Both the position numbers and the translations under genes were made by a program. 64,000 nt of DNA from Alphaproteobacteria bacterium (GTDB lineage Bacteria > Pseudomonadota > Alphaproteobacteria > TMED109): positions 1 to 64,000 of the forward strand of contig JAJDWH010000007.1 of assembly GCA_022825705.1 (NCBI GenBank). The letters run 5' to 3'. Position 1 is the stretch's first letter. Each line of letters opens with the position of its first letter. Below the pieces are notes generated by a model that was not told where the DNA came from, did no database searches, and saw only the letters and a program-made list of their open reading frames with translations. This document shows, piece by piece, positions 9,291 through 17,016 of this stretch.

Positions 9291-9974
9291 ATGAAACCAC
9301 AGCATGTGCCGTGCACCGTGGTGTTCGATCTCGATGGAACCCTGATCGATAGCGCGCCGGATCTGGCCGGCGCGCTCAACGATCTGCTGGTCCAGTACGA
9401 GCGTCCGCAGGTCAGGCTCCCGGACGTCCGTACGATGGTCGGCGACGGGGCGGTGTCGCTCATCCAGCGCGGGTTCGGCCGATCGGGAGGGCTCGACGGG
9501 ATCCCGATCGAGCAGCTGCGAAACCGATTTCTCACGCTCTACGTGGATCGGATGACGCTTGAGACCAGTCTTTTTCCCGGTGCCGAAGCGACGCTGCATT
9601 CGCTGCACGAGCAGGGCTGCCGTGTCGCCCTGTGCACCAACAAACCGGTCGGGATGGCCGAAGACATCCTTCGGTACTTCGCCATACGTGACCGGTTTCA
9701 CGCGGTCCTGGGTGGAGACTCCCTGGCGGTTCGCAAGCCCGACCCGCTGCACCTGTCGGTGGCCATCGAGCATGCCGGCGGACAGGTGGGACGGGCGGTC
9801 ATGGTGGGGGACAGCGATGCCGACGTGACGGCGGCTCGACGCGCAGGGGTGCCGTCGATCGCGGTAAGCTACGGGTATTCTTCCAAACCTGTGGACAGCC
9901 TGGGAGCCGACCTCGTGGCTGATCGGCTCGACCAGATTCCCGGTTTCCTTGTTCGATTGGAGCTCCTCGGGTAA
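9291..9974 (+). CDS. gph: phosphoglycolate phosphatase (HAD family)
   Basis: Dephosphorylates 2-phosphoglycolate in the cytoplasm, a housekeeping step after oxidative DNA-end repair and in photorespiration-like flux. The 227-residue HAD hydrolase shows motif I VVFDLDGTLIDSAPDL, motif II CTNKP, the lysine in RKPDPLHL, and motif IV MVGDSDADVTAARRAG. Length and cap-region placement match Gph/CbbZ. The start is ATG 9291, directly before the HAD motif; no strong Shine-Dalgarno is visible. A general sugar-phosphate phosphatase is the main alternative. Confidence 0.88.
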   Translation: MKPQHVPCTVVFDLDGTLIDSAPDLAGALNDLLVQYERPQVRLPDVRTMVGDGAVSLIQRGFGRSGGLDGIPIEQLRNRFLTLYVDRMTLETSLFPGAEATLHSLHEQGCRVALCTNKPVGMAEDILRYFAIRDRFHAVLGGDSLAVRKPDPLHLSVAIEHAGGQVGRAVMVGDSDADVTAARRAGVPSIAVSYGYSSKPVDSLGADLVADRLDQIPGFLVRLELLG

Positions 9975-10017
9975 AACCGACTCCCATTGTCCGACACGGG
10001 CTCGACTGGCGCCCCCG

Positions 10018-10092
10018 GGGCGGTTAGCTCAGCGGGAGAGCACTCGCTTCACACGCGAGGGGTCACTGGTTCAAATCCAGTACCGCCCACCA
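10018..10092 (+). tRNA. tRNA-Val (anticodon CAC)
   Basis: A 75-nt cloverleaf with acceptor GGGCGGT paired to ACCGCCC, anticodon stem CTCGC/GCGAG around loop TTCACAC, T-loop TTCAAAT and an encoded CCA. It reads GTG codons. It is nearly identical to the tRNA-Val 45 bases downstream, differing in the D-loop and the first bases of the anticodon loop, so it is a tandem duplicate with a changed anticodon. Confidence 0.97.
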
Positions 10093-10136
10093 TCCCCACT
10101 GCAACCGGGGTAGCCAGCAATCTGCAGCGGGATCTT

Positions 10137-10211
10137 GGGCGGTTAGCTCAGCGGAAGAGCACTCGCCTTACACGCGAGGGGTCACTGGTTCAAATCCAGT
10201 ACCGCCCACCA
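10137..10211 (+). tRNA. tRNA-Val (anticodon TAC)
   Basis: A 75-nt cloverleaf with the same acceptor, T-arm and CCA end as the preceding tRNA-Val; the anticodon loop CTTACAC gives anticodon TAC for GTA and wobble codons. Its 3' end borders a 700-base stretch of decayed accessory genes (antitoxin, recombinase), making it the likely historical integration target. Confidence 0.97.
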
Positions 10212-10307
10212 TCAGCACAGCGCGCACGCGCGCTGCAGCGGGGCCGCAGACCGCGCCCGGAATCGAGTTCGTCATCGGTCAGCGTGCCGCTTCACTGGCA
10301 CTGATGT

Positions 10308-10454
10308 AGCCGGGCCGACGTGATCCGCCTCGCCGTCGAGCACTACTTCGAAGACTTCGACGCTCTCTCTGTCGCCATCGATCGGCGCCGCGATCCCAGC
10401 GATCCGGCGCTTGACTGGGACTAGGTCCGGCGTGAGCTACTCGGTACGGATTAA
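10308..10454 (+). pseudogene. C-terminal remnant of a ribbon-helix-helix (CopG-like) antitoxin
   Basis: The frame reads SRADVIRLAVEHYFEDF, then DRRRDPSDPALDWD, a TAG at 10422-10424, then VRRELLGTD and TAA. This is the usual end of small RHH antitoxins, where DWDEVRREL is common. A GAG-to-TAG change would explain the internal stop. No N-terminal DNA-binding strand is visible upstream because the reading continues into tRNA-flanking sequence, so it is a fragment. No RelE/ParE toxin follows. Confidence 0.6.
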
Positions 10455-10577
10455 GGGGAGCGCTGACCATTGCGCGCCTGCTCGGACGCCGGATCGCCCG
10501 CGAGCAGTTCGAGCGACAGGTTTCAGCCAACAACAATACGCCGGTCAAGGAGACCGGAGATCAGCGGGAGTGATAAA

Positions 10578-10740
10578 ATGATCGGTGCCGCCCTCTGCAC
10601 CCGCAGCTCCTCGGACCTCCAGAGCGCGGCTTCGATCGAGGATCAGTTCCAGACTTCCCGCGACCATTCCGGGCACGCTGGCCGGACAGCCGTGAAAACC
10701 TGCCGCGACGCTGCCATCTCGAGGGCCCTCCGCAGCGCCT
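10578..10740 (+). pseudogene. N-terminal remnant of a large serine recombinase
   Basis: The frame from ATG 10578 begins MIGAALCTRSSSDLQSAASI, then EDQF, and further on VKTCRDAAISRAL. Large serine recombinases start in the same way, with the catalytic Ser in the R-x-S-S block and a later Y-x-DAAIS-G motif. Only about 55 codons are recognisable: bases between the two blocks are degraded and the recombinase and zinc-ribbon domains are absent. A short frame just upstream (about 10465-10569, ending in GDQRE) may be the small gene that often precedes such recombinases. Downstream 10741-10935 has no recognisable gene. Confidence 0.6.
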
Positions 10741-10935
10741 GGTGCCCGATGAACGAGGACGAGTTGGCGGGTCCGGGGAAGTCTGCCCAGTGTGGCCCCC
10801 TTCGGCTTGCCGTCGACCCTGGGGTTGCAGGTCCAGGCCGAGGCGCGATGCTGTCCTGACTGGCTGCGTGCGGCGGCCATCCGTGCGAACCGCTGGTCGT
10901 TCCGGCCTGCAGGGCAGGGACGGCGCGGGAAGGGA

Positions 10936-11688
10936 ATGCTGGCGGTGGCCCGAATAGACACTCCTGCCAAGTTCATGGTCGGGCTCATGGTCGCTTGGTC
11001 ACAGGCGGCCGCCGCGGACTATTCGGACGCGCAAGCCGCCATCGCGCAAGGCGACCTGGAGGCAGCCTACGATGCCTGTATTCAGGCTGCCGAGGCGGGC
11101 GATTCAGACTGCGAGAACCTTGTCGGATGGCTGGCGCTCCAGGACGATGAATTTGGTGGCCCGGAAGAAGCCCGACAGTGGTTTACCAGGGCTGCCGAGC
11201 GCGGCCACCGACGCGCAACCGAGAATCTCGCCTTCCTTTGGGGTCGTGGACTTGGTGGGCCGGTCGACGTTGAGCAGGCAGCTTCGCTGTATCGCGCTGC
11301 GCAGGCCGCAACCCCGGTTCGAGCGCCGACCGTCAGTCCGGCGCAAAGTGAACCGGCGCGCCAGATCTCAGCCGAGCGTTTGGCGGCGGCGCGTTACCGT
11401 GGCGCCTACGCCGAACTGCTCAAGTTACGGGCTCTCCACGAGCTGCGGCGTGACCTGGACGAATCCTACGTCAATGACGCGGAGCTCAGGGAAGCCGAAG
11501 CGGCGTTGGTGACGCTGGCGTCGCAAGTGGAAGATCAAGGCGGCAACGCCGCCGAGATCCGAGCCGCGGTGGAGAAACAGCAGGCGATTATGCTCCGCCT
11601 GCTGGGACGCCACGCCGCCGCGTTCGACCCGGCGGTGCGGGCCGACGTGATGAACGGGCTGGACCGCATCGCCGCCGCTCTGGAATAG
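10936..11688 (+). CDS. secreted Sel1/TPR-like repeat protein
   Basis: A 250-residue protein with a probable signal peptide (hydrophobic FMVGLMVAWSQAAAA, cleavage near residue 26). About 110 residues of Sel1-like helical repeats follow, e.g. AAYDACIQAAEAGDSDCENL and ARQWFTRAAERGHRRATENL. The C-terminal half is Ala/Glu-rich and helical, without a known domain. Sel1 repeats mediate protein contacts in the envelope; no specific partner is indicated. ATG 10936 is chosen because the signal peptide follows directly, although the frame stays open further upstream. It stands alone between decayed DNA and tRNA-Cys. Confidence 0.7.
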   Translation: MLAVARIDTPAKFMVGLMVAWSQAAAADYSDAQAAIAQGDLEAAYDACIQAAEAGDSDCENLVGWLALQDDEFGGPEEARQWFTRAAERGHRRATENLAFLWGRGLGGPVDVEQAASLYRAAQAATPVRAPTVSPAQSEPARQISAERLAAARYRGAYAELLKLRALHELRRDLDESYVNDAELREAEAALVTLASQVEDQGGNAAEIRAAVEKQQAIMLRLLGRHAAAFDPAVRADVMNGLDRIAAALE

Positions 11689-11754
11689 CTGGTGCGCAGG
11701 TGGAGTCCCGGTGGTCAAGCGGTTGGCCGGGCCAGTCGGAGACGTGGAGGAATG

Positions 11755-11828
11755 TGGAGGCCGGGGTCGGAATTGAACCGACCTACAAGGATTTGCAGTC
11801 CTCTGCATAACCACTCTGCCACCCGGCC
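11755..11828 (-). tRNA. tRNA-Cys (anticodon GCA)
   Basis: A 74-nt minus-strand cloverleaf with acceptor GGCCGGG paired to CCCGGCC, anticodon loop CTGCAAA (GCA), T-loop TTCAATT and an encoded CCA. It lies convergent to the Sel1-like gene. Confidence 0.96.
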
Positions 11829-11950
11829 TCGGGCGCGGCACACTCTATCGGCATAGGAGCTCCTCCGCATCCGCAGCGCCTACAATCTGGTTGCGGAAAC
11901 GCGGACAATCAACGGTTGCGGGTGAGCTGTGGCAGGGGAGGGCGGAAACC

Positions 11951-12607
11951 ATGTCCGATTTTGCAGCGATGCGCAGGAACATGATCGACGGGCAGCTGTT
12001 TCCGAACCGCGTTACCGACCGGCCGGTACTTGCGGCATTCGAGAAGGTGCCACGCGAGCGCTTCGTTCCCGACCATGCCCGCGCCCGCGCCTATCTGGAC
12101 GAACATCTCCACCTCGGCGGGGAGCGCTACCTGCTGGCCCCGCTCGTATTTGCGCGGATGGTTCAGGAGGCGCGTATCCGATTCGACGATGTTGTGCTGG
12201 ACGTTGGTACCGCTACCGGATATTCGGCCGCCGTGCTGGGACACCTCGCGTCTGCAGTGATTGCGCTGGAAAGTGACGAGAGCTTGGCCGTGCAAGCCGA
12301 GGAAGCGCTGACTGAACTTGGCGCGGACAATGCAGCCGTGGTGCAGGGCCCCCTGTCAGGCGGATGGCCTCCCGGCGGGCCCTACGACATCGTCCTGATT
12401 CAAGGAGCCGTGCCGGAACCCCCGAAGGAGCTGGTCGCGCAGCTGGGACCGCAGGGGCGGCTGCTGGCCGTGGAGAGCCAGCCCGGCGCACCAGGCCGGG
12501 TGGTGCTGGTGGAAACCACGAATGGGAATCCGGTGAAGCGGGACCTCTTCGACGCCTCGGTTCCGCCACTTGCGGCGTTTGCGCGGCCAACGACGTTCAA
12601 CTTCTGA
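11951..12607 (+). CDS. Pcm-like protein-L-isoaspartate O-methyltransferase family protein
   Basis: A 218-residue SAM-dependent methyltransferase. Protein-L-isoaspartate methyltransferases repair isoaspartyl damage in aged proteins. The N-terminal block MIDGQLFPNRVTDRPVL and KVPRERFVP match the family, as does SAM motif I VLDVGTATGYSAAVLGHLA. ATG 11951 is supported by the purine-rich GGGAGGGCGG about 8 bases upstream. In alphaproteobacteria this short subfamily commonly precedes tolC-type genes and may have a role other than isoaspartate repair, so the symbol is left open. No tolC is adjacent here. Confidence 0.82.
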   Translation: MSDFAAMRRNMIDGQLFPNRVTDRPVLAAFEKVPRERFVPDHARARAYLDEHLHLGGERYLLAPLVFARMVQEARIRFDDVVLDVGTATGYSAAVLGHLASAVIALESDESLAVQAEEALTELGADNAAVVQGPLSGGWPPGGPYDIVLIQGAVPEPPKELVAQLGPQGRLLAVESQPGAPGRVVLVETTNGNPVKRDLFDASVPPLAAFARPTTFNF

Positions 12608-12649
12608 CACGGAGCGGCCCAGACCTGAACTGACGGCGCAGTTTGCCGG

Positions 12650-13654
12650 TCAGAACTTGATGACGATCTTTCCCATGTGCTGCTGGGATGCCATGAGTCG
12701 ATAGGCCTCCCGGGCTTCGCTGAACGGAACGACATCCGAGATGTGCGGCCGGATCCCGTGTTTCTCGATGGCCCGGTTCATGTCACGGAACATCCGTCGA
12801 CTGCCGACGTAGACGCCGCTCAGGCGAACGGACTTCCGCATGACCGGAAGCGGATCGATGGTCCCTCCGGTAAGGATTCCGATCAGGGCGACGGTGCCGC
12901 CGACCCGTACCGCGTCGAGCGACTTCTGGAGCGTTCCGGGACCTCCTACTTCGACCACTCCATCTGCCCCCCGGCCCCCGGTGAGGTCGCGGACGGCCGC
13001 CGGCCAGTCGTCAACTTCCCGATAGTTGATCCCGTGGGCTGCGCCAAGTGCGGTCGCCTCCTGCAACTTACGGTCCGAGGAAGAGGTCATGATGGCCCGG
13101 ATTCCGGCAGTCGCGGCAAACTGCAGGGCAAACATGGAGACCCCGCCCGTGCCCAGCAGGAGAACCGTGTCTCCGGGCCGCAATGCCGCTGTCTCGAAGA
13201 TCGCGTTCCAGGCCGTCAGGGCGGCGCAGGGCAAGCAGGCAGCTTCCTCGTCCGAAAGGTCGGGTACCTTTGGCAGGACACCTTGGGAGTTCAGCACCAC
13301 GTACTCGGCCAGGACGCCCTCTCGGGCACCGCCCAGGGCGCTCGCCATTGCCGCCGGGGTGCACCCGCCGTCTTCCCAGTCCTGGAAGAACGTGGTGGTC
13401 ACGGCCATGCCGGGTTGGACGCCGGTTACCCCTGGCCCGATCGCTTCGACAACGCCGGCCCCGTCGGAGTTCGGGATTCTTGGCAGCGGGAAGCCGCGAG
13501 ACAGCGGATTCTGGATCGTGGAAAGATCGCGGTAGTTGATCGCATTCGCGGTCACGCGAACCAGAATTTCTCCCGGACCCGGCTCGGGACGCGGACGCTC
13601 CACGAGCGCAAGGGCGTCGATGCCACCTTCGCCCTCAATCTGCCATGCGCGCAT
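12650..13654 (-). CDS. zinc-lacking MDR-family NAD(P)-dependent oxidoreductase (paralogue 1)
   Basis: A 334-residue medium-chain dehydrogenase/reductase. The catalytic-zinc Cys is replaced in ANAINYRDL, and no structural-zinc four-Cys lobe is present, so it resembles quinone oxidoreductase and acryloyl/enoyl reductases more than alcohol dehydrogenases. Nucleotide binding is by LLLGTGGVSMFALQFA and IMTSSSDRKL. The natural substrate cannot be read from sequence. A clear paralogue of similar length lies at 18.2-19.2 kb. The ATG at 13654 begins MRAWQIEGEG as in relatives; a GTG nine bases earlier is possible. It follows gcrA by about a dozen bases on the same strand. Confidence 0.82.
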   Translation of the reverse strand: MRAWQIEGEGGIDALALVERPRPEPGPGEILVRVTANAINYRDLSTIQNPLSRGFPLPRIPNSDGAGVVEAIGPGVTGVQPGMAVTTTFFQDWEDGGCTPAAMASALGGAREGVLAEYVVLNSQGVLPKVPDLSDEEAACLPCAALTAWNAIFETAALRPGDTVLLLGTGGVSMFALQFAATAGIRAIMTSSSDRKLQEATALGAAHGINYREVDDWPAAVRDLTGGRGADGVVEVGGPGTLQKSLDAVRVGGTVALIGILTGGTIDPLPVMRKSVRLSGVYVGSRRMFRDMNRAIEKHGIRPHISDVVPFSEAREAYRLMASQQHMGKIVIKF

Positions 13655-13666
13655 CGAGTTCACGAA

Positions 13667-14359
13667 TCAGCTGCCCTTCTTGCGGTAGGCCTGTTCGGCG
13701 TGCGCCTCGCAGTAGGATTTTCCAGGCGCCACGGGAGCGAGGCAGAAATAGAAATCAGGGTTGTCCGGCTCGCCGTGCGGCCAATGGCATTCGTTGTAGC
13801 CGGGAAAACGAAAGTCCCGTTCCCCGCCGGGCTCGGAGCCGCTGTCCGCGGCGCGTGCACCCGGGACCACGGTGTCGCCGGCCAGTTCAGCGCGACGGTC
13901 GCCGGCGAATGACGGCTGGTCCCCGGAGAGAGATACGCCCCTGCCAGAAGCATCGCCCACGGACCTCCCTGCGGACACATCCTCCGGTGTCCATGCCAGT
14001 TCAGTTGCGGCGTCCGCCGATGCTTGCATGGAACGCTGCGCCGGACCGGACGATGCGTCGTCCGTGCGGTTTGGCCCGGCTCCTGCCGACGGTGTGGCAC
14101 TTCCATGCCCCGTGGACTGTGAACCCGGCGCAGATTGCGCCGACCGTGCGGGGGAGGCCCGCTGCGGGGTCCGCGCTGCGGGTTGCTGCTTCCCGGCCGC
14201 GCCGCTGCTGCGTTTCAGACCGAGGCGCCGGACCTTGCCCTTGACCGCCGATTCCGTGACCGGTGGTCCAAGAGCCTCGGCGACCTGAGCGCGGGTCCAC
14301 CCCGCCAGCCAGAGCTCGGTCAGTTTCTTGACCCGTTCAGGAGTCCACGGATTGTTCAT
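13667..14359 (-). CDS. gcrA: GcrA-type cell-cycle regulator
   Basis: GcrA is an alphaproteobacterial sigma70 cofactor that activates cell-cycle promoters containing GANTC sites methylated by CcrM. The N-terminus MNNPWTPERVKKLTELWLAG, with TESAVKGKVRRLGLKR, is the diagnostic DNA-binding domain. The C-terminus CHWPHGEPDNPDFYFCLAP, with YCEAHAEQAYRK, is the sigma-interacting part. At 230 residues it is longer than the usual 160-180; the extra length is an Ala/Ser/Gly/Pro-rich linker, residues about 55-180. ATG 14359 is chosen because the family begins at WTPERV; an upstream in-frame ATG at 14389 adds ten unrelated residues. Confidence 0.92.
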   Translation of the reverse strand: MNNPWTPERVKKLTELWLAGWTRAQVAEALGPPVTESAVKGKVRRLGLKRSSGAAGKQQPAARTPQRASPARSAQSAPGSQSTGHGSATPSAGAGPNRTDDASSGPAQRSMQASADAATELAWTPEDVSAGRSVGDASGRGVSLSGDQPSFAGDRRAELAGDTVVPGARAADSGSEPGGERDFRFPGYNECHWPHGEPDNPDFYFCLAPVAPGKSYCEAHAEQAYRKKGS

Positions 14360-14499
14360 GCGACAAGACTTCGGTTCGACTAGCGGCACGCCTCGCCCAA
14401 TGTGGTGTGGTTTCTCCAGAAAGCAAGGGGCTCCGCGGCGATCGCCCGAAACCCCGGGCTCCCGCGGGCGTGTCCAGCTTCGCTTTCAGGCAGGGCGCC

Positions 14500-15792
14500 T
14501 TAGGCCGCAGCGTCCAAACCGGGCCGATCCGCGAGGCTGACCAGGGCCCTGAGCAGGACGTTCGCCCCCCGAATGATGTCATCCGGAAGTGCATTCTCGA
14601 TCTCGTTGTGACTGATCCCGTCGACACAGGGAATAAAGACCATCCCCGCCGGCGCGACTCGTGCCACGTTCATGGCGTCGTGCCCGGCCCCACTGATGAT
14701 GTCGCGGTGCGAGTAGGAGAGGTCCGCGGACGCCGACCGTACCGCTTCGACCACCTCGGCATGGAACTCGACGGCCGGTACGTCAAGTATCTGCCGGACG
14801 GTGCACGTTACCCGCTCCTGGCTGGCGGAGTCCCTCGCAGCGGCGCGCAGCCGGGCGTCCATCGTCGCCAGCACCTGCGCGTCCGGGTGGCGCATATCGA
14901 CGGTGAGGAACGCTGAACCGGGAATCACGTTCCTGGAGTTCGGCCGGGCCTCGAGTACGCCACAGGTCGTCCGCGCGTGCGGTGCGAACTCCTCTCCCAG
15001 GGCACGGACGGCTGTGACGATGGCCGCAGCGGCAACGAGCGCGTCGCGGCGTACGGGCATGGGGGTGGTGCCCGCGTGCGATTCCATGCCGACGAGGTCG
15101 ATCTCGTACCACCGTTGCGCCTGGCCGCCGGTGACGACCCCGATGGCGATGCCTTCGTCTTCGAGCAGTGGGCCTTGCTCGATATGAAGTTCGATCAGCC
15201 CCCCGGTCGGATTTCGCCGATGCGAGCAAGGGATCGGCCCGCGGTACCCGATTCGCTGGAGCTCGTCTCCAAAGCTGCAGCCGTCCGGATCCTCGACCTG
15301 CATCATGAGGTCGCGATCGTGCAGTTCAGCGTGGACACCGGATCCCATCATCGCCGGCGCGAACCGGCAACCCTCTTCATTGGTCCACATCACCAGCTCA
15401 AGCGGCGCTTCGGTCACATAATCCGCATCATTCAGGGCGCGCATGACCTCCAGACCGGCCAGCACTCCCAGCGCACCGTCGTAGCGCCCTCCGGTCGGTT
15501 GCGTGTCGAGGTGACTCCCGGTCTGGACGGGATCACGGTCATCGTCGCGTCCGGCGCGGCGGGCGAAGAGATTGCCCATCTCGTCCACGCGGACGCTCAG
15601 GCCGGCTTCGTCGCACCAAGTGCAGAACAGATCGCGTGCGTCCCGGTCCAGGTCAGTGAGGGTTTGGCGATTCACACCGCCCTTGGGCGTGGCGCCGAGT
15701 TCGGCCATCGTGGCGAGACTGGACAGGAGGCGTTCGGCGTCGACAGACAGTCCTGCGTTTGATTGCGGCGATTCGGTCGGCAAGGATTTCAT
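14500..15792 (-). CDS. Zn-dependent M20-family hydrolase (N-carbamoyl-L-amino-acid hydrolase / allantoate amidohydrolase type)
   Basis: A 430-residue amidase/carbamoylase of peptidase family M20. Metal-binding and catalytic motifs seen are TGSHLDTQPTGGRYDG, MWTNEEGCRFAPAMMGSG, ELHIEQGPLLE, the dimer-domain MESHAGTTPMPVRRDA, and SGAGHDAMNVA. These enzymes remove the carbamoyl group from N-carbamoyl amino acids, beta-ureidopropionate or allantoate; the exact substrate is unresolved. ATG 15792 (MKSLPTESPQ) is chosen over an upstream ATG at 15912, whose first 40 residues do not fit the family. No hydantoinase or pyrimidine-degradation neighbour is present. Confidence 0.85.
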   Translation of the reverse strand: MKSLPTESPQSNAGLSVDAERLLSSLATMAELGATPKGGVNRQTLTDLDRDARDLFCTWCDEAGLSVRVDEMGNLFARRAGRDDDRDPVQTGSHLDTQPTGGRYDGALGVLAGLEVMRALNDADYVTEAPLELVMWTNEEGCRFAPAMMGSGVHAELHDRDLMMQVEDPDGCSFGDELQRIGYRGPIPCSHRRNPTGGLIELHIEQGPLLEDEGIAIGVVTGGQAQRWYEIDLVGMESHAGTTPMPVRRDALVAAAAIVTAVRALGEEFAPHARTTCGVLEARPNSRNVIPGSAFLTVDMRHPDAQVLATMDARLRAAARDSASQERVTCTVRQILDVPAVEFHAEVVEAVRSASADLSYSHRDIISGAGHDAMNVARVAPAGMVFIPCVDGISHNEIENALPDDIIRGANVLLRALVSLADRPGLDAAA

Positions 15793-16295
15793 GACGAGGT
15801 CGCAAACGGGCGATGGAAGGCGGTTCAGTATAGGTCGCGCCCAACACCGTATCGCCGGGCCAGCAGGCGCCACTTGGAACGTCCGCGGCGGACCGCCTCC
15901 GAAATCGGACACCGCGTTTCTGCAGGACGGTGTACGGACGGACCACCACTACAGCAGGGAACGCCTTTTCGGTTTTGCTTTGGCCGATCGGATCGTGGAA
16001 ACGATTACGCGTACTGACCAATAGGAACGCCAAGATGACAAGCGCAGCCTACTGCCCCCAAAGTTAAGGCTGTAGACTTGGTACCACTAGCAATTTCAGC
16101 AATGCAGTTTGGTTGCGGCGAACGCCGTTGAGGAGGGGCGGCATTTCTTCGGCTAATCTATCCGGTCGACCAGAATAACCGTTCGTTTCGTAAAAATTCT
16201 TTGGAATTAGCTGTAGTAACTTGTATATTGCTTTTCGATGCTCACATCTTGGGCGCCCCAAATTCTGCACATATTCAATGAAGGAACCATTTTCC
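15793..16295. other. AT-rich intergenic region upstream of mucR-like gene
   Basis: About 500 bases separate the two divergent genes. The half nearest the mucR-like gene (about 16030-16295) is distinctly AT-rich compared with the window and contains the promoter listed separately. Small frames here match nothing recognisable. MucR proteins bind AT-rich DNA with T-A steps, often in their own promoters, so autoregulation through this stretch is plausible but unproven. Confidence 0.4.
16201..16229 (+). promoter_or_regulatory. putative sigma70-type promoter for mucR-like gene
   Basis: TTGGAA at 16201-16206 and TATATT at 16224-16229 are separated by exactly 17 bases, placing transcription start near 16236, about 60 bases before the chosen ATG. 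Confidence 0.5.
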
Positions 16296-16847
16296 ATGGC
16301 GGACAATGCATCCAAGTCGACCGTAGAAATAACTGGCGACATTGTTGCTGCCTACCTGGGTAACAACACGATTGGGGCTGCCCAGCTTCCAGAATTGATT
16401 GAGGCCGTACACAAGTCGCTTTCCGCGATTTCTGGGACGCCGGCGGTTGCTCAGGTCGCGCCAAGCTCAGAAGCGACCACGGATGTGAAACGCCGGCCGG
16501 GCCGGCCGCGCAAGGTGGAGGCGGAGAGTGGGGAGGCTCAGGACCTCGGGCCTGCCAAGACGGCGCGGCGCGCCGGGCGCCCGGCAGGCGATCCGGCGGT
16601 CCCAATAGCGGAGTCTGTCACGCCGGACTACATCGTCTGCCTCGAGGACGGCAAGCAGCTCAAGATGCTGAAACGCTATCTCAATACCAACTACGGCATG
16701 ACGCCCGCGGATTATCGGCAAAAATGGGGACTGCCGTCCGACTACCCGATGGTGGCGGAGAACTATTCGAAGCGGCGTTCCGAAGCCGCCAAGCGATTCG
16801 GCCTGGGCCGGAAGGGGTTTCGCCGCCGGTCCGGCGCGTCTGGCTGA
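16296..16847 (+). CDS. Ros/MucR-family transcriptional regulator with degenerate zinc site
   Basis: A 183-residue nucleoid-type regulator. The N-terminal oligomerisation region (EITGDIVAAYLGNNTI) and the C-terminal DNA-binding domain (DYIVCLEDGKQLKMLKRYL, then MTPADYRQKWGLPSDYPMVA) match MucR. The four zinc-ligand positions are Cys115, Asp118, Tyr128 and Asn132. Known members have Cys-Cys-His-His or Cys-Asp-His-His, so both His ligands are lost here. The linker has two AT-hook-like cores (RPGRPRK and RAGRPAG). ATG 16296 has GAAGGAA about 9 bases upstream; ATG 16278 has none. A perfect GC hairpin follows the stop codon. MucR proteins control envelope, motility and virulence genes in alphaproteobacteria. 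Confidence 0.88.
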   Translation: MADNASKSTVEITGDIVAAYLGNNTIGAAQLPELIEAVHKSLSAISGTPAVAQVAPSSEATTDVKRRPGRPRKVEAESGEAQDLGPAKTARRAGRPAGDPAVPIAESVTPDYIVCLEDGKQLKMLKRYLNTNYGMTPADYRQKWGLPSDYPMVAENYSKRRSEAAKRFGLGRKGFRRRSGASG

Positions 16848-16862
16848 TGCACTGAAGCGTCC

Positions 16863-16878
16863 GGCCCCGCTCGGGGCC
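16863..16878 (+). terminator. GC hairpin after mucR-like gene
   Basis: GGCCCCG and CGGGGCC flank a two-base centre 16 bases after the mucR-like stop codon. No T-run follows, so it is either a weak terminator or an mRNA 3'-end stabiliser. Confidence 0.4.
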
Positions 16879-17016
16879 TGCTTGCCAACCCCTTGGAAGC
16901 GCGTGCGCGCGTAGTAAGGTGCCCGGCTTGACGGGGTCGCCTCCAATTTCCGCACGGCGCATAGCGCTTCGGGTTGCACCGGAATGGCGGCCCCCAGAAC
17001 CCAAGAGCTGTAACCG

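Noticed and set aside
7304-9352. A 682-codon open frame on the plus strand across glmS and glmU
   Set aside because: It lies antisense to two clearly conserved genes, has no recognisable domain and shows the composition expected of an opposite-strand shadow in high-GC DNA.
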